Source of the DNA: Chryseomicrobium excrementi
Lineage (GTDB): Bacteria; Bacillota; Bacilli; Bacillales_A; Planococcaceae
Length of the DNA: 64,000 nt
Assembly (NCBI RefSeq): GCF_002798305.1
Contig: NZ_PCGR01000002.1
Location: 1 to 64,000 of the forward strand
Direction: 5' to 3'
Every line of letters begins with the position of its first letter. The first letter of the stretch is position 1. Positions 34,186 through 42,924 of this stretch are shown one piece after another. The notes under the pieces are model-generated. The model worked only from the letters and a program-made list of their open reading frames with translations, made no database searches and was not told the DNA's origin. Position numbers and translations under genes: made by a program.

Positions 34186-35126
34186 GAGGTCGTGTGCAAT
34201 TTTTGTTTTTGTTCCCAAATAGTATGCAAACTATGCGCAAGAAGTCCGAGGACGATGATGCCCATCCCAGCTAATGCAATAGGAGCGGGTAGAGGGAGTT
34301 GCAGTAGCACCATCTCTCCCGCTACAACGAATAAGATCTCTGTAGACTGAGTGGCTTCTACGCTAGCTAGGCGACTTTGGCTATGTCTCGCCATGTCAGT
34401 AGCCATGAAGAACAGCACGGTCGCAATCACTCCGGAACTCACACCAACAAAGAAGGACTGCAAGACCTGACTTCCAGACGGGAGACCGACTGTCATCCAA
34501 GCATAGGCAGCCAACAGGATCCAAGCGGGAAGGGACGCTATCGTCATCCCAAGAACGCGCTGATAAGAGTCTAGTCGACTTCCGACGTGCTGCATCATCT
34601 TGCGGTTTCCAAGAGGGTAAGCGAATGCAGCCACCACAACGGGCAAGGACCCGAGCAGCAGTGTCGCTAAGGGAACGGACGCTGCTTGAGGCAAATGAAG
34701 CAGGAAAATGCCAACTAAAATCACTCCTGAAATTACTAATGCAGCGCGAGGAATCACTTCACGATTCCCATCATTCGAAAGAAACAGGGGAGCCAGTAAA
34801 ATTCCTGCGACAATCGTCAGCTGCCACATCCCGGCAACGAGCCATCCAGGACCAAAGGCAGCTGCATAAGTCAGAGGAGCATAGAACAGGACGAAGCCGA
34901 CAAAGCTCCAGATGAACCAAGGTCCGGGACTCGTTCTCATGTCACGAGCAAGAGGTGGCAAGCCACCACGCATCCAGACGATGATGACAAGGAACGGCAC
35001 CATGAAAAAGTAGCGGAGCGATGCGCCCCACATCCAACTGCCACCTGAGAGCTCCATTGCATGATTCAACACGAATGTCACTGCAAAGAATAGGGCAGCG
35101 ACAATTCCTAAACCTATAGCCTTCAT
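34170..35126 (-). CDS. DMT-superfamily multidrug resistance efflux transporter
   Basis: A 318-residue protein with about ten hydrophobic helices and an internal duplication typical of the drug/metabolite transporter superfamily. The opening GIVAALFFAVTFVLNHAMELSGGSWMWGASLRYFF matches the family annotated as multidrug resistance efflux transporter (EmrE-like group). Substrate unknown. It begins 18 bases after pepT on the same strand relative to transcription order, and may be read through from it. Confidence 0.82.
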   Translation of the reverse strand: MKAIGLGIVAALFFAVTFVLNHAMELSGGSWMWGASLRYFFMVPFLVIIVWMRGGLPPLARDMRTSPGPWFIWSFVGFVLFYAPLTYAAAFGPGWLVAGMWQLTIVAGILLAPLFLSNDGNREVIPRAALVISGVILVGIFLLHLPQAASVPLATLLLGSLPVVVAAFAYPLGNRKMMQHVGSRLDSYQRVLGMTIASLPAWILLAAYAWMTVGLPSGSQVLQSFFVGVSSGVIATVLFFMATDMARHSQSRLASVEATQSTEILFVVAGEMVLLQLPLPAPIALAGMGIIVLGLLAHSLHTIWEQKQKLHTTSNHVS

Positions 35127-35144
35127 CTTCGTCCCGCCCTTTCC

Positions 35145-36368
35145 TTACTTCAATGCAGCGCGCTTGATGATTTCTTGTACGACTTGAGTGGCTTTTTCCA
35201 TATTTTCAATCGAGATGTACTCAAACTTGCCGTGGTAGTTTTCTCCGCCTGTAAAGATGTTTGGTGTCGGCATCCCCATATACGAAAGCTGAGAACCGTC
35301 TGTTCCGCCACGAATCGGAATAATAAGTGGTTCAATTTCTAAATCTTCCATGATGGCTTTCACGTGATCGACGATTTCCATGACTGGTGTGATTTTTTCA
35401 CCCATGTTGTAGTATTGATCGTTCAACTCCACTTCAATTGCATCGTCACCATACTGCGCGCGGATAGCCGAAGCGGCATCATGGAATCGTTGTTTCTTTT
35501 CTTCGAACTTGGCTTTGTCAAAGTCACGGATGATGTAATCCATCACGGTTTTCTCGACTTTACCGTGGATATCCATCAAGTGGACGAAGCCTTCGTAACC
35601 TTCTGTCTTTTCAGGTACTTCTTGAGGAGGCATATGGGACTGGAATTTCATCGCCATCGTGATGGCATTGACCATCTTGTCTTTCGCGGAGCCTGGGTGA
35701 ACGCTCACGCCATGCGTCGTCACACGAGCACCAGCAGCGTTGAAGCTCTCGTATTGAAGTTCTCCAAGAGGGCCGCCGTCCATCGTGTAGGTATAGTCGG
35801 CACCAAACGCAGCAACATCAAACTTATGTGGTCCGCGGCCGATCTCTTCGTCTGGTGTGAAACCGACGCGAATCTTGCCATGTTCGATTTCAGGATGTTT
35901 CAAGAAGTAGTCCATAGCTGTCAAAATGATAGCAATTCCGGCCTTGTTGTCAGCGCCAAGAAGCGTTGTGCCATCTGTCGTCATCAATGTATGGCCTTTG
36001 TATTTAGGAAGCTCTGGAAAATCCGATACTTTCATAGTAGTCGTAGCATTCAATACAAGGTCTTTCCCGTCGTAGTTCTCTACGATCTGAGGGTTCACGT
36101 CTTTTCCTGTGTAATCCGTCGCTGTATCGACGTGAGCTAAGAAGCCGATAGTAGGCACGTCTTTTTCCGTCGTTGCAGGAAGGGTAGCAAACAAGTAGCC
36201 GTTATCATCCAGTGTGATTTCTGTCATGCCCATCGTTTGAAGCTCTTGTTCAAGCAGGCGAAGCAAGTCCCATTGTCCTTCAGTAGAAGGAGTTGATGTG
36301 CTTGCAGCGTCAGACTGCGTATCAATTTTAGCGTAGCGCGTCAGGCGCTCGATTAGCGTTTGTTTCAT
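35145..36368 (-). CDS. pepT: Tripeptide aminopeptidase PepT
   Basis: A 407-residue M20B zinc peptidase. Metal-site blocks are [19 protein letters not shown] and TPDEEIGRG, followed by [16 protein letters not shown] and [13 protein letters not shown]. It removes N-terminal residues from tripeptides in the cytosol. The start at 36368 is chosen for AAGGAGG upstream; the longer frame to 36485 overlaps the RsbR-like gene and has no site. Confidence 0.95.
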   Translation of the reverse strand: MKQTLIERLTRYAKIDTQSDAASTSTPSTEGQWDLLRLLEQELQTMGMTEITLDDNGYLFATLPATTEKDVPTIGFLAHVDTATDYTGKDVNPQIVENYDGKDLVLNATTTMKVSDFPELPKYKGHTLMTTDGTTLLGADNKAGIAIILTAMDYFLKHPEIEHGKIRVGFTPDEEIGRGPHKFDVAAFGADYTYTMDGGPLGELQYESFNAAGARVTTHGVSVHPGSAKDKMVNAITMAMKFQSHMPPQEVPEKTEGYEGFVHLMDIHGKVEKTVMDYIIRDFDKAKFEEKKQRFHDAASAIRAQYGDDAIEVELNDQYYNMGEKITPVMEIVDHVKAIMEDLEIEPLIIPIRGGTDGSQLSYMGMPTPNIFTGGENYHGKFEYISIENMEKATQVVQEIIKRAALK

Positions 36369-36387
36369 AGCCAGGATGGCCTCCTTG

Positions 36388-37227
36388 TTATTTTTCAGTA
36401 AATAAGCGCTGCACGGCGCGCTCAATTGTAGAGATCGTATTGACGTCTTGGAAGCTGATGCCAAGTTGGACAGCTGTTTGCGCAATCTCTGGTCGAATAC
36501 CAGACAAAGTAGACTCTACGCCGAGCAAACGAAGTGCCTCGATTAGTTGGAAGATTTGTTGAGCGACCATCGTATCGATGATAGCAACTCCAGAGATATC
36601 GATCAGCAAGCTCTGTACGCGCTTTTGTGTACACTGTGTCAACGCATTTTCAAAGATGTGCTTGGCACGGTTTGTATCGATATCTCCGACGAGTGGTAGT
36701 AACGCTACCCCATTGCTAAGAGAAATAACAGGTGTACTTAATTCGTTGATCATTTCTTGCTGTGCGCGCAATTTCTTTAACGAATAGTTGTGATGTTCCT
36801 CTGTGAACCAGGTCATTAATTTACTGAAGGTTTTCGTGACCGTAGCAATCCATTCTTGAACCGTTTCATGAGTGAGGTCACTAGCTTGTCGTTCATATCT
36901 ATACAACAAGTGTATGTATTGTTGTTGGGTGTTGAAGAATTCCTGCAAAATAAAGTGCAGTGGGGTATTGAGGTGTTCGGGATCTCGAGCGATTTCAAGT
37001 ACCCATGCTTCGAATTCTTTTAAGAAAGTAGCTTCATCTTGAACAAATACCTTACAAAAGCGTTCATGAAAGCCGTGGTTCTGTTGCTTGATTGTCTCTA
37101 TAACTGTGGCATCATTCGATGCATAGACGCCACTAGTAGATTCTTTATCTAGAGCCGCATACCATTCTTCTGTTAAGTCCCACGTGTGTTTTTGCAAATA
37201 CTCATACAGTTCTTGATTGGGTGTCAT
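36388..37227 (-). CDS. RsbR family stressosome protein
   Basis: 279 residues. The N-terminal ~150 residues are helical (non-haem globin-like in the family) and the C-terminal ~115 form a STAS domain. ELSTPVISL is the conserved segment carrying the first phospho-Thr of RsbR proteins. [13 protein letters not shown] (Ser212) is the second site, where most RsbR proteins have Thr. RsbR paralogues build the stressosome with RsbS and pass stress signals to SigB. No rsbS/rsbT genes are next to it, so it is an orphan paralogue. Start at 37227 has AAAGGAGAG. Confidence 0.88.
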   Translation of the reverse strand: MTPNQELYEYLQKHTWDLTEEWYAALDKESTSGVYASNDATVIETIKQQNHGFHERFCKVFVQDEATFLKEFEAWVLEIARDPEHLNTPLHFILQEFFNTQQQYIHLLYRYERQASDLTHETVQEWIATVTKTFSKLMTWFTEEHHNYSLKKLRAQQEMINELSTPVISLSNGVALLPLVGDIDTNRAKHIFENALTQCTQKRVQSLLIDISGVAIIDTMVAQQIFQLIEALRLLGVESTLSGIRPEIAQTAVQLGISFQDVNTISTIERAVQRLFTEK

Positions 37228-37325
37228 CCGCGTTTCTCTCCTTTTTATTTCGAAGTTCCTACGCTCTAGTGTAGTGGACAGAGAAGACAATAGGCAAGTC
37301 CGCACTGGACCTGCCTAAAGAATTG

Positions 37326-39026
37326 TTATAGAGCTTCGTCATCCACGTTGTTCAGATACGCTTCAATTTCTTCTACGACACCTTCGATGCTGCCTGGCTC
37401 AAATGGAGATTTGAGGTTGGCTGCTTCCACAAGTTTCGTGAACGGAAGAGATCCGCCAAGAGTGCACAAGTACAGATAATCTTTCCATGCTCCGTCGAAA
37501 TCTTCGCGTGAGCGTTTCCAAAATTGGAATGCACAGATCTGAGCTAGTGTGTAATCGATGTAATAGAAAGGTGATGCATAGATGTGGCCTTGACGTTGCC
37601 AGAACGCACCTTCTTCTAGATATGGATTGCCGTCGTAATCGCGGTGAGGCAAGTACGTCTGTTCAATCTTTTTCCAAGCAGCTTTGCGCTCAGCAGGTGT
37701 CATCTCCGGATTTTCATAGACGACGTGTTGGAATTCATCAACTGCTACACCGTAAGGCAAGAACAACAGACCGCTCATCAAGTGAGAGTATTTGTACTTC
37801 TCCGTCTGGTCTTTGAAGAAGTTCTCCATCCAAGGCCATGTGAAGAATTCCATACTCATCGAGTGGATCTCTGCAGACTCAAATGTCGGCCAGATGTATT
37901 CAGGGATTCCGATGTTGCGGCTAGAATACACTTGGAACGCGTGACCTGCTTCGTGCGTTAACACGTCGATATCACCAGACGTTCCGTTGAAGTTCGAGAA
38001 GATGAACGGTGAGTCGTAGTTCTCGATGAACGTACAGTAACCGCCAGCTTCTTTTCCTTTTTTCGCTACAAGGTCCATCAGGTTGCGGTCAAGCATGAAC
38101 TGGAAGAACTCGTTTGTCTCAGGAGACAGTTCCTCGTACATCTTCTTCCCACCATCGATGATCCATTCTGGAGACCCTTGTGGAGTCGCGTTCCCAGTCA
38201 AGAACGTTAGAGGCTCATCATAATGCTTCAATTTCTCAACACCAATGCGTTTTGCCTGTTTTTCATAAAGTTTTGTAGCTACCGGTACGATGTAATCACG
38301 GACTTGGTCGCGGAACGTCTTGACCATCTCTGCATTGTAATCGATTCGGTTCATTCGAATATAGCCAAGTTCGACGAAGTTTTTATAGCCCATCTTGTGT
38401 GCAATCTCTGTACGGACTTTGACAAGCTCGTCATAGATGGCATCAAACTTATCGGCATGGGATGCGAAGAAACCAAAAGAGGCTTCTTTTGCCTTTTTAC
38501 GTGTATCACGGTCTGTAGATTCTGCAAACGGTCCAAGTTGTGCAAGAGTCAGCGTCTCACCATTGAATTCTACTTGTGCCGAAGCAACTAGTTTCGAGTA
38601 GTCCGAAGCTAGTTTGTTCTCTTTTTGAAGTAAAGGCATAATTTCAGGAGAGAACGATTTGATCTGGAACTCAGCTAAGTCAAATAATTGTTGTCCCCAA
38701 CGCTCTTCAAGATTGGAGCGGAAAGGCGAGTCGATCAGCGCTTTGTAGTACTCTGTCACGATTTCTTCCATCTCCGGGGAGATTTCATCAAAGTAGTCAC
38801 GCTCGCTTTGATAGAAGTCGTCATTCGTATCGATAGAAGCACGAATGTACACGAGGTTCGCCATCGTGGAGAAGTCAGCACGCAGCTGATTTAACGTTTG
38901 AATAGCTTCGTTTTGCTCGTCATAAGAAGAGGCTTTTTTAAAGGCTTCCAGGGCTTTATGTGCTTTTGTTTTTAGAGCAGACATATCTGGACGTTCATAT
39001 GTATACTCTTGGAATTGGGTTGTCAT
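37326..39026 (-). CDS. M3 family oligoendopeptidase
   Basis: A 566-residue zinc metallopeptidase of the PepF/oligoendopeptidase group. The zinc site HEAGH is at residues 358-362 in DVLTHEAGHAFQVYSS. Downstream is FESAEIHSMSMEFFTWPWME, with the third ligand, then the family's C-terminal block YIDYTLAQICAFQFW. No signal peptide, so it acts on cytosolic oligopeptides. Start at 39026 follows AAGGAGG. It is divergent from the SAM riboswitch-metY unit. Confidence 0.92.
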   Translation of the reverse strand: MTTQFQEYTYERPDMSALKTKAHKALEAFKKASSYDEQNEAIQTLNQLRADFSTMANLVYIRASIDTNDDFYQSERDYFDEISPEMEEIVTEYYKALIDSPFRSNLEERWGQQLFDLAEFQIKSFSPEIMPLLQKENKLASDYSKLVASAQVEFNGETLTLAQLGPFAESTDRDTRKKAKEASFGFFASHADKFDAIYDELVKVRTEIAHKMGYKNFVELGYIRMNRIDYNAEMVKTFRDQVRDYIVPVATKLYEKQAKRIGVEKLKHYDEPLTFLTGNATPQGSPEWIIDGGKKMYEELSPETNEFFQFMLDRNLMDLVAKKGKEAGGYCTFIENYDSPFIFSNFNGTSGDIDVLTHEAGHAFQVYSSRNIGIPEYIWPTFESAEIHSMSMEFFTWPWMENFFKDQTEKYKYSHLMSGLLFLPYGVAVDEFQHVVYENPEMTPAERKAAWKKIEQTYLPHRDYDGNPYLEEGAFWQRQGHIYASPFYYIDYTLAQICAFQFWKRSREDFDGAWKDYLYLCTLGGSLPFTKLVEAANLKSPFEPGSIEGVVEEIEAYLNNVDDEAL

Positions 39027-39143
39027 GCGAAAATCCTCCTTGGATTCTTCGGTAACCGAAGGTCTCACCGTCTATTGTTTCGCAATTCAGAGTGTTTGGC
39101 AAGCGATTTCCGGCTGAAAAAACAGAAAATTTGAAATCGGTTG

Positions 39144-39173
39144 TTGACAGATGATTCCCAGTTGTTTTATACT
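39144..39173 (+). promoter_or_regulatory. Promoter of the SAM riboswitch-metY transcript
   Basis: TTGACA, 18-base spacer, TATACT, ending 26 bases before the riboswitch P1 helix. Confidence 0.85.
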
Positions 39174-39199
39174 TCAATGCAACAGACAGACGTATATGA

Positions 39200-39313
39200 C
39201 TCTTATCCAGAGTGGCGGAGGGACTAGGCCCTGCGAAGCCCGGCAACCAACAAGCAATTTTGCTTGGAAAGGTGCTAATTCCTACAGATCAATTTTGATC
39301 TGGAAGATAAGAG
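39200..39313 (+). ncRNA. SAM-I (S-box) riboswitch
   Basis: P1 arms CTCTTATC (39200-39207) and GATAAGAG (39306-39313) close the aptamer. Inside are the conserved GAGTGGCGGAGGGACTAGGC, GAAGCCCGGCAACC and GGTGCTAATTCC blocks of the S-box. It is followed by a terminator whose 5' arm can pair with the 3' P1 strand. SAM binding should therefore end transcription before metY when methionine/SAM is plentiful. Confidence 0.97.
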
Positions 39314-39327
39314 GAGGACAAGCATTC

Positions 39328-39357
39328 GCCCCTCTTCTTAATTGAAGAGGGGCTTTT
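39328..39357 (+). terminator. Riboswitch-controlled terminator
   Basis: Arms GCCCCTCTTC and GAAGAGGGGC followed by TTTT. The 5' arm is complementary to part of the 3' P1 strand region (AAGAGGAGG), forming the antiterminator alternative. Confidence 0.93.
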
Positions 39358-39412
39358 GTATTGTCACTTCCTCTCTGGATGTCTGATCTGACACACAAAG
39401 GAGGAAGTTATT

Positions 39413-40711
39413 ATGACAAACTTACGACCAGAAACGATTCTACTTCACGGAGGCCAACAGCCAGATCCAGTGACCGGCTCACGGGCGGTACCAATCCACA
39501 AGACGACATCATTTGTTTTCCAAAGCACAGAGCATGCACAGAACTTATTTGCATTAAAAGAAGCGGGGAACATCTACACACGTATTGGAAATCCGACGGT
39601 TGACGTGTTTGAACAGCGCGTCGCACAGCTAGAAGGTGGGACGGCTGCTGTGGCGTTATCTTCTGGAATGTCCGCTATTGCGTTCTCGATTTTAAATATT
39701 GCCGGAGCAGGCGATGAGATTGTCGCAGCTTCGAACCTATACGGGGGCACGTACAATCTGTTCGCGCACACATTACCTCGTTACGGAATTACAGTGAAGT
39801 TTGTGGACTCGACTAATCCTGAGAATTTCCGCGCAGCGGTGACTTCCAAGACGAAAGGGTTCTTCGCAGAGACGATTGGAAATCCGAGTCTGAATGTTCT
39901 CGATATTGAAGGGGTAGCTCGTGTAGCAAACGAAGTGGGAGTGCCGCTTCTCATCGATAATACATTTGCAACACCTTACGGGACACAGCCAATTCGCCAC
40001 GGGGCGCATGTTGTGATCCATTCTGCTACGAAATGGATCGGTGGACATGGGACGACGATTGGTGGAGTGGTTGTAGATGGAGGCAACTTCGACTGGAATT
40101 CTGAGAAATTTCCAGGATACACAGAGCCAGATGTAACGTATCACGGACTGCGTTATGGCATCGATGTCCCGCAAGTGGCTTTTGCGATTCGCCTTCGCGT
40201 GCAGTTATTGCGTGATTTTGGACCAGCACTGAGTCCTGAAGCGGCATTTTCTTTCCTGCAAGGACTGGAGACGCTTCACTTACGTGTCCCGAAGCACAAT
40301 GAAAATGCGCAGGCAGTCGCAGACTACTTGAAGCAACACGAAGAAGTGGAATGGGTGAATTACCCGGGGCTTAAAGAGCATCCGTCTCATGAGCTCGCGA
40401 AGAAATACTTGTCTCAAGGAGCAGGCTCGATCTTGACATTCGGAGTAAAAGGCGGAAAAGAAGCAGGACGTTTACTGATTGACTCGATTCCGTTATTCTC
40501 CCACGTAGCAAACGTTGGAGATGCAAAGTCTTTGATCATTCATCCTGCTTCTACGACACATCAACAATTAGGTGAAGGGGAAGAATTAGCGCGAACAGGC
40601 GTGACACCCGAATTAGTACGATTATCAATTGGTCTCGAGCACATCGACGACATTCTAGAAGCGTTAGATGCTGGATTACAAGCTGTGAAAAAGGCCGCTC
40701 TTCCGGTCTGA
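39413..40711 (+). CDS. metY: O-acetylhomoserine aminocarboxypropyltransferase (sulfhydrylase)
   Basis: A 432-residue PLP enzyme of the Cys/Met metabolism family. It has PIHKTTSFVF at the start, YTRIGNPT, SSGMSAIAFS, and the PLP-binding lysine K207 in HSATKWIGGHGTTIGG. The long form with RPETILLHGGQ and the C-terminal QLGEGEELARTGVTPELVRLSIGLEH is typical of MetY. It makes homocysteine from O-acetylhomoserine and sulfide. Controlled by the SAM riboswitch in front and followed by hom, so the pair channels homoserine into methionine. metX (homoserine acetyltransferase) is not in the window. Confidence 0.95.
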   Translation: MTNLRPETILLHGGQQPDPVTGSRAVPIHKTTSFVFQSTEHAQNLFALKEAGNIYTRIGNPTVDVFEQRVAQLEGGTAAVALSSGMSAIAFSILNIAGAGDEIVAASNLYGGTYNLFAHTLPRYGITVKFVDSTNPENFRAAVTSKTKGFFAETIGNPSLNVLDIEGVARVANEVGVPLLIDNTFATPYGTQPIRHGAHVVIHSATKWIGGHGTTIGGVVVDGGNFDWNSEKFPGYTEPDVTYHGLRYGIDVPQVAFAIRLRVQLLRDFGPALSPEAAFSFLQGLETLHLRVPKHNENAQAVADYLKQHEEVEWVNYPGLKEHPSHELAKKYLSQGAGSILTFGVKGGKEAGRLLIDSIPLFSHVANVGDAKSLIIHPASTTHQQLGEGEELARTGVTPELVRLSIGLEHIDDILEALDAGLQAVKKAALPV

Positions 40712-40757
40712 TTTGTCCGTATAAGAAAAACAAATGTACTCTAGAGAAAGATTTTTC

Positions 40758-40786
40758 TTGTTTTCTTCGAAGGCTTCCTCTAGAAT
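40758..40786 (+). promoter_or_regulatory. Possible separate promoter of hom
   Basis: TTGTTT, 17-base spacer, TAGAAT. It overlaps a hairpin with arms TCTAGAG and CTCTAGA in the metY-hom gap. Confidence 0.45.
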
Positions 40787-40833
40787 AGGAAAAATAATAC
40801 GGCGAATGGACGCACCGAGTTGGAGGAATGAAC

Positions 40834-41820
40834 ATGGCAAAATTACGCGCAGCAATTTTAGGATATGGAACGGTCGGACAGGGGATCTACCGAATTTTAC
40901 AGGACAAACGAGAAGAGCTTCACCGCTCTCTCGGGCTCGACATTGAAGTTGGCGCCATCCTGGTGAATGATCTAGAAAAACCGCGTCCCGATACGCCAGG
41001 CGTACTCATCACGGATAACTTCGACGACATCTTAGCCATCCCAGGGTTGCAAGTCGTGTTTGAAGCCATTGTAGGAGAAGAACCCGCATACGGGTATTTG
41101 TGCCGAGCAATCGATAAGGGGTGTCACGTCATCACAGCAAACAAAGTGATGTTCTCTCGCTACCACATCGATCTGCACGAACGTGCGAAATCAAAAGGTG
41201 TCTATATTGGCTACGAAGCGACAACAGCCGGCGGCGTCCCTGTCATCAAGACACTGAAAAACCTGTTGCAGGTGAATTCTGTACAGCGCATCCAGGGAAT
41301 CTTGAACGGGACATCGAATTACATTTTGACATCTATGCGCACAGATAACAGTGCATTCGACGAAGCTCTTCGAGATGCGCAGGCTCTTGGCTATGCAGAA
41401 GCGGACCCATACAATGACGTATCGGGTATGGATGCCTTTCACAAATTGATGATTTTGAGTGCACTGGCATTCGACGAGCAGCCGGAGCGCGGGGAAGTAG
41501 ACGTCAAAGGAATCGACACGATTACACTCGAAGACGTAAAACGTGCCGAGCAGGAAGGGCTACGTTACCGTCATGTCGCAGAAATTGTCCGGCACCCGGA
41601 TGGGCGATTAGAAGCGTCGGTCGGCCCACAACTTGTAGGGCCGGATCATCCTCTTTATGCCATTGAAGGTGTCAACAACGCCGTGGCCGTCGATACAAAC
41701 TACATCGGTACGTTGACTCTCGTCGGTCCAGGGGCTGGTATGTACCCTACAGCGAGCGTCATGGTCGAAGATTACGCGGAGATCATTGGCAAACGCGCGG
41801 GGTTTATGATCTCGATTTAG
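40834..41820 (+). CDS. hom: Homoserine dehydrogenase, short form without ACT domain
   Basis: A 328-residue homoserine dehydrogenase. The Rossmann start is AILGYGTVGQGIY, followed by ITANKVMFS and the catalytic region GILNGTSNYILTSM...EADPYNDVSGMDAFHKL. It reduces aspartate semialdehyde to homoserine. The ~100-residue C-terminal ACT domain that gives threonine feedback in the usual ~430-residue enzyme is missing, and the protein ends naturally after VMVEDYAEIIGKRAGFMIS. Its place behind riboswitch-metY suggests a version dedicated to methionine. Start at 40834 (GGAGG 8 bases upstream). Confidence 0.88.
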   Translation: MAKLRAAILGYGTVGQGIYRILQDKREELHRSLGLDIEVGAILVNDLEKPRPDTPGVLITDNFDDILAIPGLQVVFEAIVGEEPAYGYLCRAIDKGCHVITANKVMFSRYHIDLHERAKSKGVYIGYEATTAGGVPVIKTLKNLLQVNSVQRIQGILNGTSNYILTSMRTDNSAFDEALRDAQALGYAEADPYNDVSGMDAFHKLMILSALAFDEQPERGEVDVKGIDTITLEDVKRAEQEGLRYRHVAEIVRHPDGRLEASVGPQLVGPDHPLYAIEGVNNAVAVDTNYIGTLTLVGPGAGMYPTASVMVEDYAEIIGKRAGFMISI

Positions 41821-41835
41821 TAGTTAGATGTGAAA

Positions 41836-41943
41836 GGCGTTCGATCAGAAATCTCGTGAAAACCAGGCGCACCAAGTGAGGCGCTCTTTGCCTCGGTTGG
41901 GGTGAATGGTTTTTACGTGTATTTCTAACGCCTGCAACTCGAT
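41836..41943 (+). repeat. Structured inverted-repeat element, copy C
   Basis: Outer arms GGCGTT (41836-41841) and AACGCC, a 5-nt left bulge, AGAAAT with ATTTCT, a 3x4 internal loop, and a 10-bp stem GTGAAAACCA (41856-41865) with TGGTTTTTAC. The apical hairpin is GAGGC...GCCTC and the tail ends CTCGAT. The fold and loop sizes match copy A at 261-368, while stem bases differ in compensating pairs. One stem position is G-T in + orientation, which would be a mismatch in a minus-strand RNA. It starts 16 bases after the hom stop codon. Confidence 0.75.
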
Positions 41944-42003
41944 ATCACTAGATGTGGAACAGGCTCGCCCTTACTAAGAAGGTTTTAAGACTCTAATGGG
42001 TTT

Positions 42004-42130
42004 TCTGGAAGGTGAGCGGTCGTTCTGGAACAAGTGAAGCGATTTCTTCGACATGGAAAGGATTTTCTAGAACATGTAGGTCACTTTCTAGAACAAGTAA
42101 ACTCGCTTCTAGATCCCAAGTCGTTCTATG
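42004..42130. repeat. Degenerate 21-bp tandem array C
   Basis: Seven TTCTRGAA-like units start near 42004, 42024, 42045, 42066, 42087, 42108 and 42125, so the spacings are 20, 21, 21, 21, 21 and 17. The unit is about TTTCTAGAACAWGTRA plus five variable bases. A minus-strand frame through it reads as a seven-residue repeat (LExxLxV), giving a false ORF at 41993-42184. It lies between structured element C and the lipoprotein terminator. Confidence 0.78.
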
Positions 42131-42144
42131 GAAACCAAACCCAC

Positions 42145-42189
42145 ACAAAAAATCCTTGCCCTCCCACACTAAGTGAGAAGACAAGGATT
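42145..42189 (-). terminator. Terminator of the lipoprotein gene
   Basis: Arms AATCCTTG and CAAGGATT around a long loop, with A runs on one side and CTTTTAA on the other. Confidence 0.7.
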
Positions 42190-42192
42190 CTT

Positions 42193-42765
42193 TTAATTCA
42201 AACCTTCAATAATTTGCTCTGCAAATGAGAACGCTTCTTCAACGGATTGGTTCTGTGCCAAATGATACTGAATCATGTAGCCCGCGCCTTCTTTGTCAAA
42301 GCCAATGTATGCTGTACTGCGAGTGGATCCAGGAATCAGTGAATAGTCCACTTCTTCGCCTGCAATTTCTCGTTTTTCAGCATTGTCTAGAGTCCCGTAT
42401 GTTTCTGGGTAGATGTCTAGCTCAACTAATGGGGCATCTTTGAACAGTTCACCGTGTAAGACTTCCACGTCGTTTTGTTTGCCCCAAGTCTCAGCTGTTA
42501 AGCCTTCCATTGGCTTTTTCGTCGTTTGGTAGATCAAGTGAGCAGACGTTTGGTTTTCCTCTTGAACGCCTTCTTCTAAATACGCTAAGCCGATTTCGTG
42601 GTTATCCAAAGTAGGAATGGCTACATCTGTACCCAGTGCCTCTTCAATTTTTTGTTCCACTTCAGAAGAAGGACCTTCTGTTTCTTTCGGTTGCGTAGTC
42701 TCGTTGTCGTCTTGGCAGCCTGCAAGCATGCCAACAGCCACTGCTGCTAAAAGCCATTTCTTCAT
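42193..42765 (-). CDS. Putative lipoprotein of unknown function
   Basis: A 190-residue protein with a type II signal peptide (MKKWLLAAVAVGMLAGC, lipobox LAGC, Cys17). An acidic linker follows (QDDNETTQPKETEG), then a compact ~150-residue domain without recognised motifs. It should be anchored on the outer face of the cell membrane. It is a single-gene unit with its own terminator. No neighbour suggests a role; it lies between hom and an AbgT transporter. Confidence 0.82.
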   Translation of the reverse strand: MKKWLLAAVAVGMLAGCQDDNETTQPKETEGPSSEVEQKIEEALGTDVAIPTLDNHEIGLAYLEEGVQEENQTSAHLIYQTTKKPMEGLTAETWGKQNDVEVLHGELFKDAPLVELDIYPETYGTLDNAEKREIAGEEVDYSLIPGSTRSTAYIGFDKEGAGYMIQYHLAQNQSVEEAFSFAEQIIEGLN

Positions 42766-42872
42766 GTTGTTCGATTCCCCCTCTAGACGTTACTTTATCA
42801 CTGATTGAATAATCTGAAAAGAGGGCAGTAGACCTAATTGGAAGTAGTGACCTAATTTCTCGATTTTTCGAC

Positions 42873-42917
42873 AAAAAACTGCAGCCTTACTCAATAGTTC
42901 GAGTGAGACTGCAGTTT
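42873..42917 (-). terminator. Terminator of the AbgT gene
   Basis: Arms AAACTGCAG and CTGCAGTTT with an inner ACTC/GAGT stem. Confidence 0.85.
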
Positions 42918-42924
42918 ACTAAGT

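Noticed and set aside
35364-36140. 258-codon antisense ORF within pepT
   Set aside because: Shadow frame opposite a well-supported gene.
40738-40793. T-box or other riboswitch in the metY-hom gap
   Set aside because: Only a 7-bp TCTAGAG hairpin is present; none of the T-box conserved blocks, and the gap is too short.
41993-42184. 63-codon minus-strand ORF with LExxLxV repeats
   Set aside because: Same artefact, from array C; overlaps the lipoprotein terminator.
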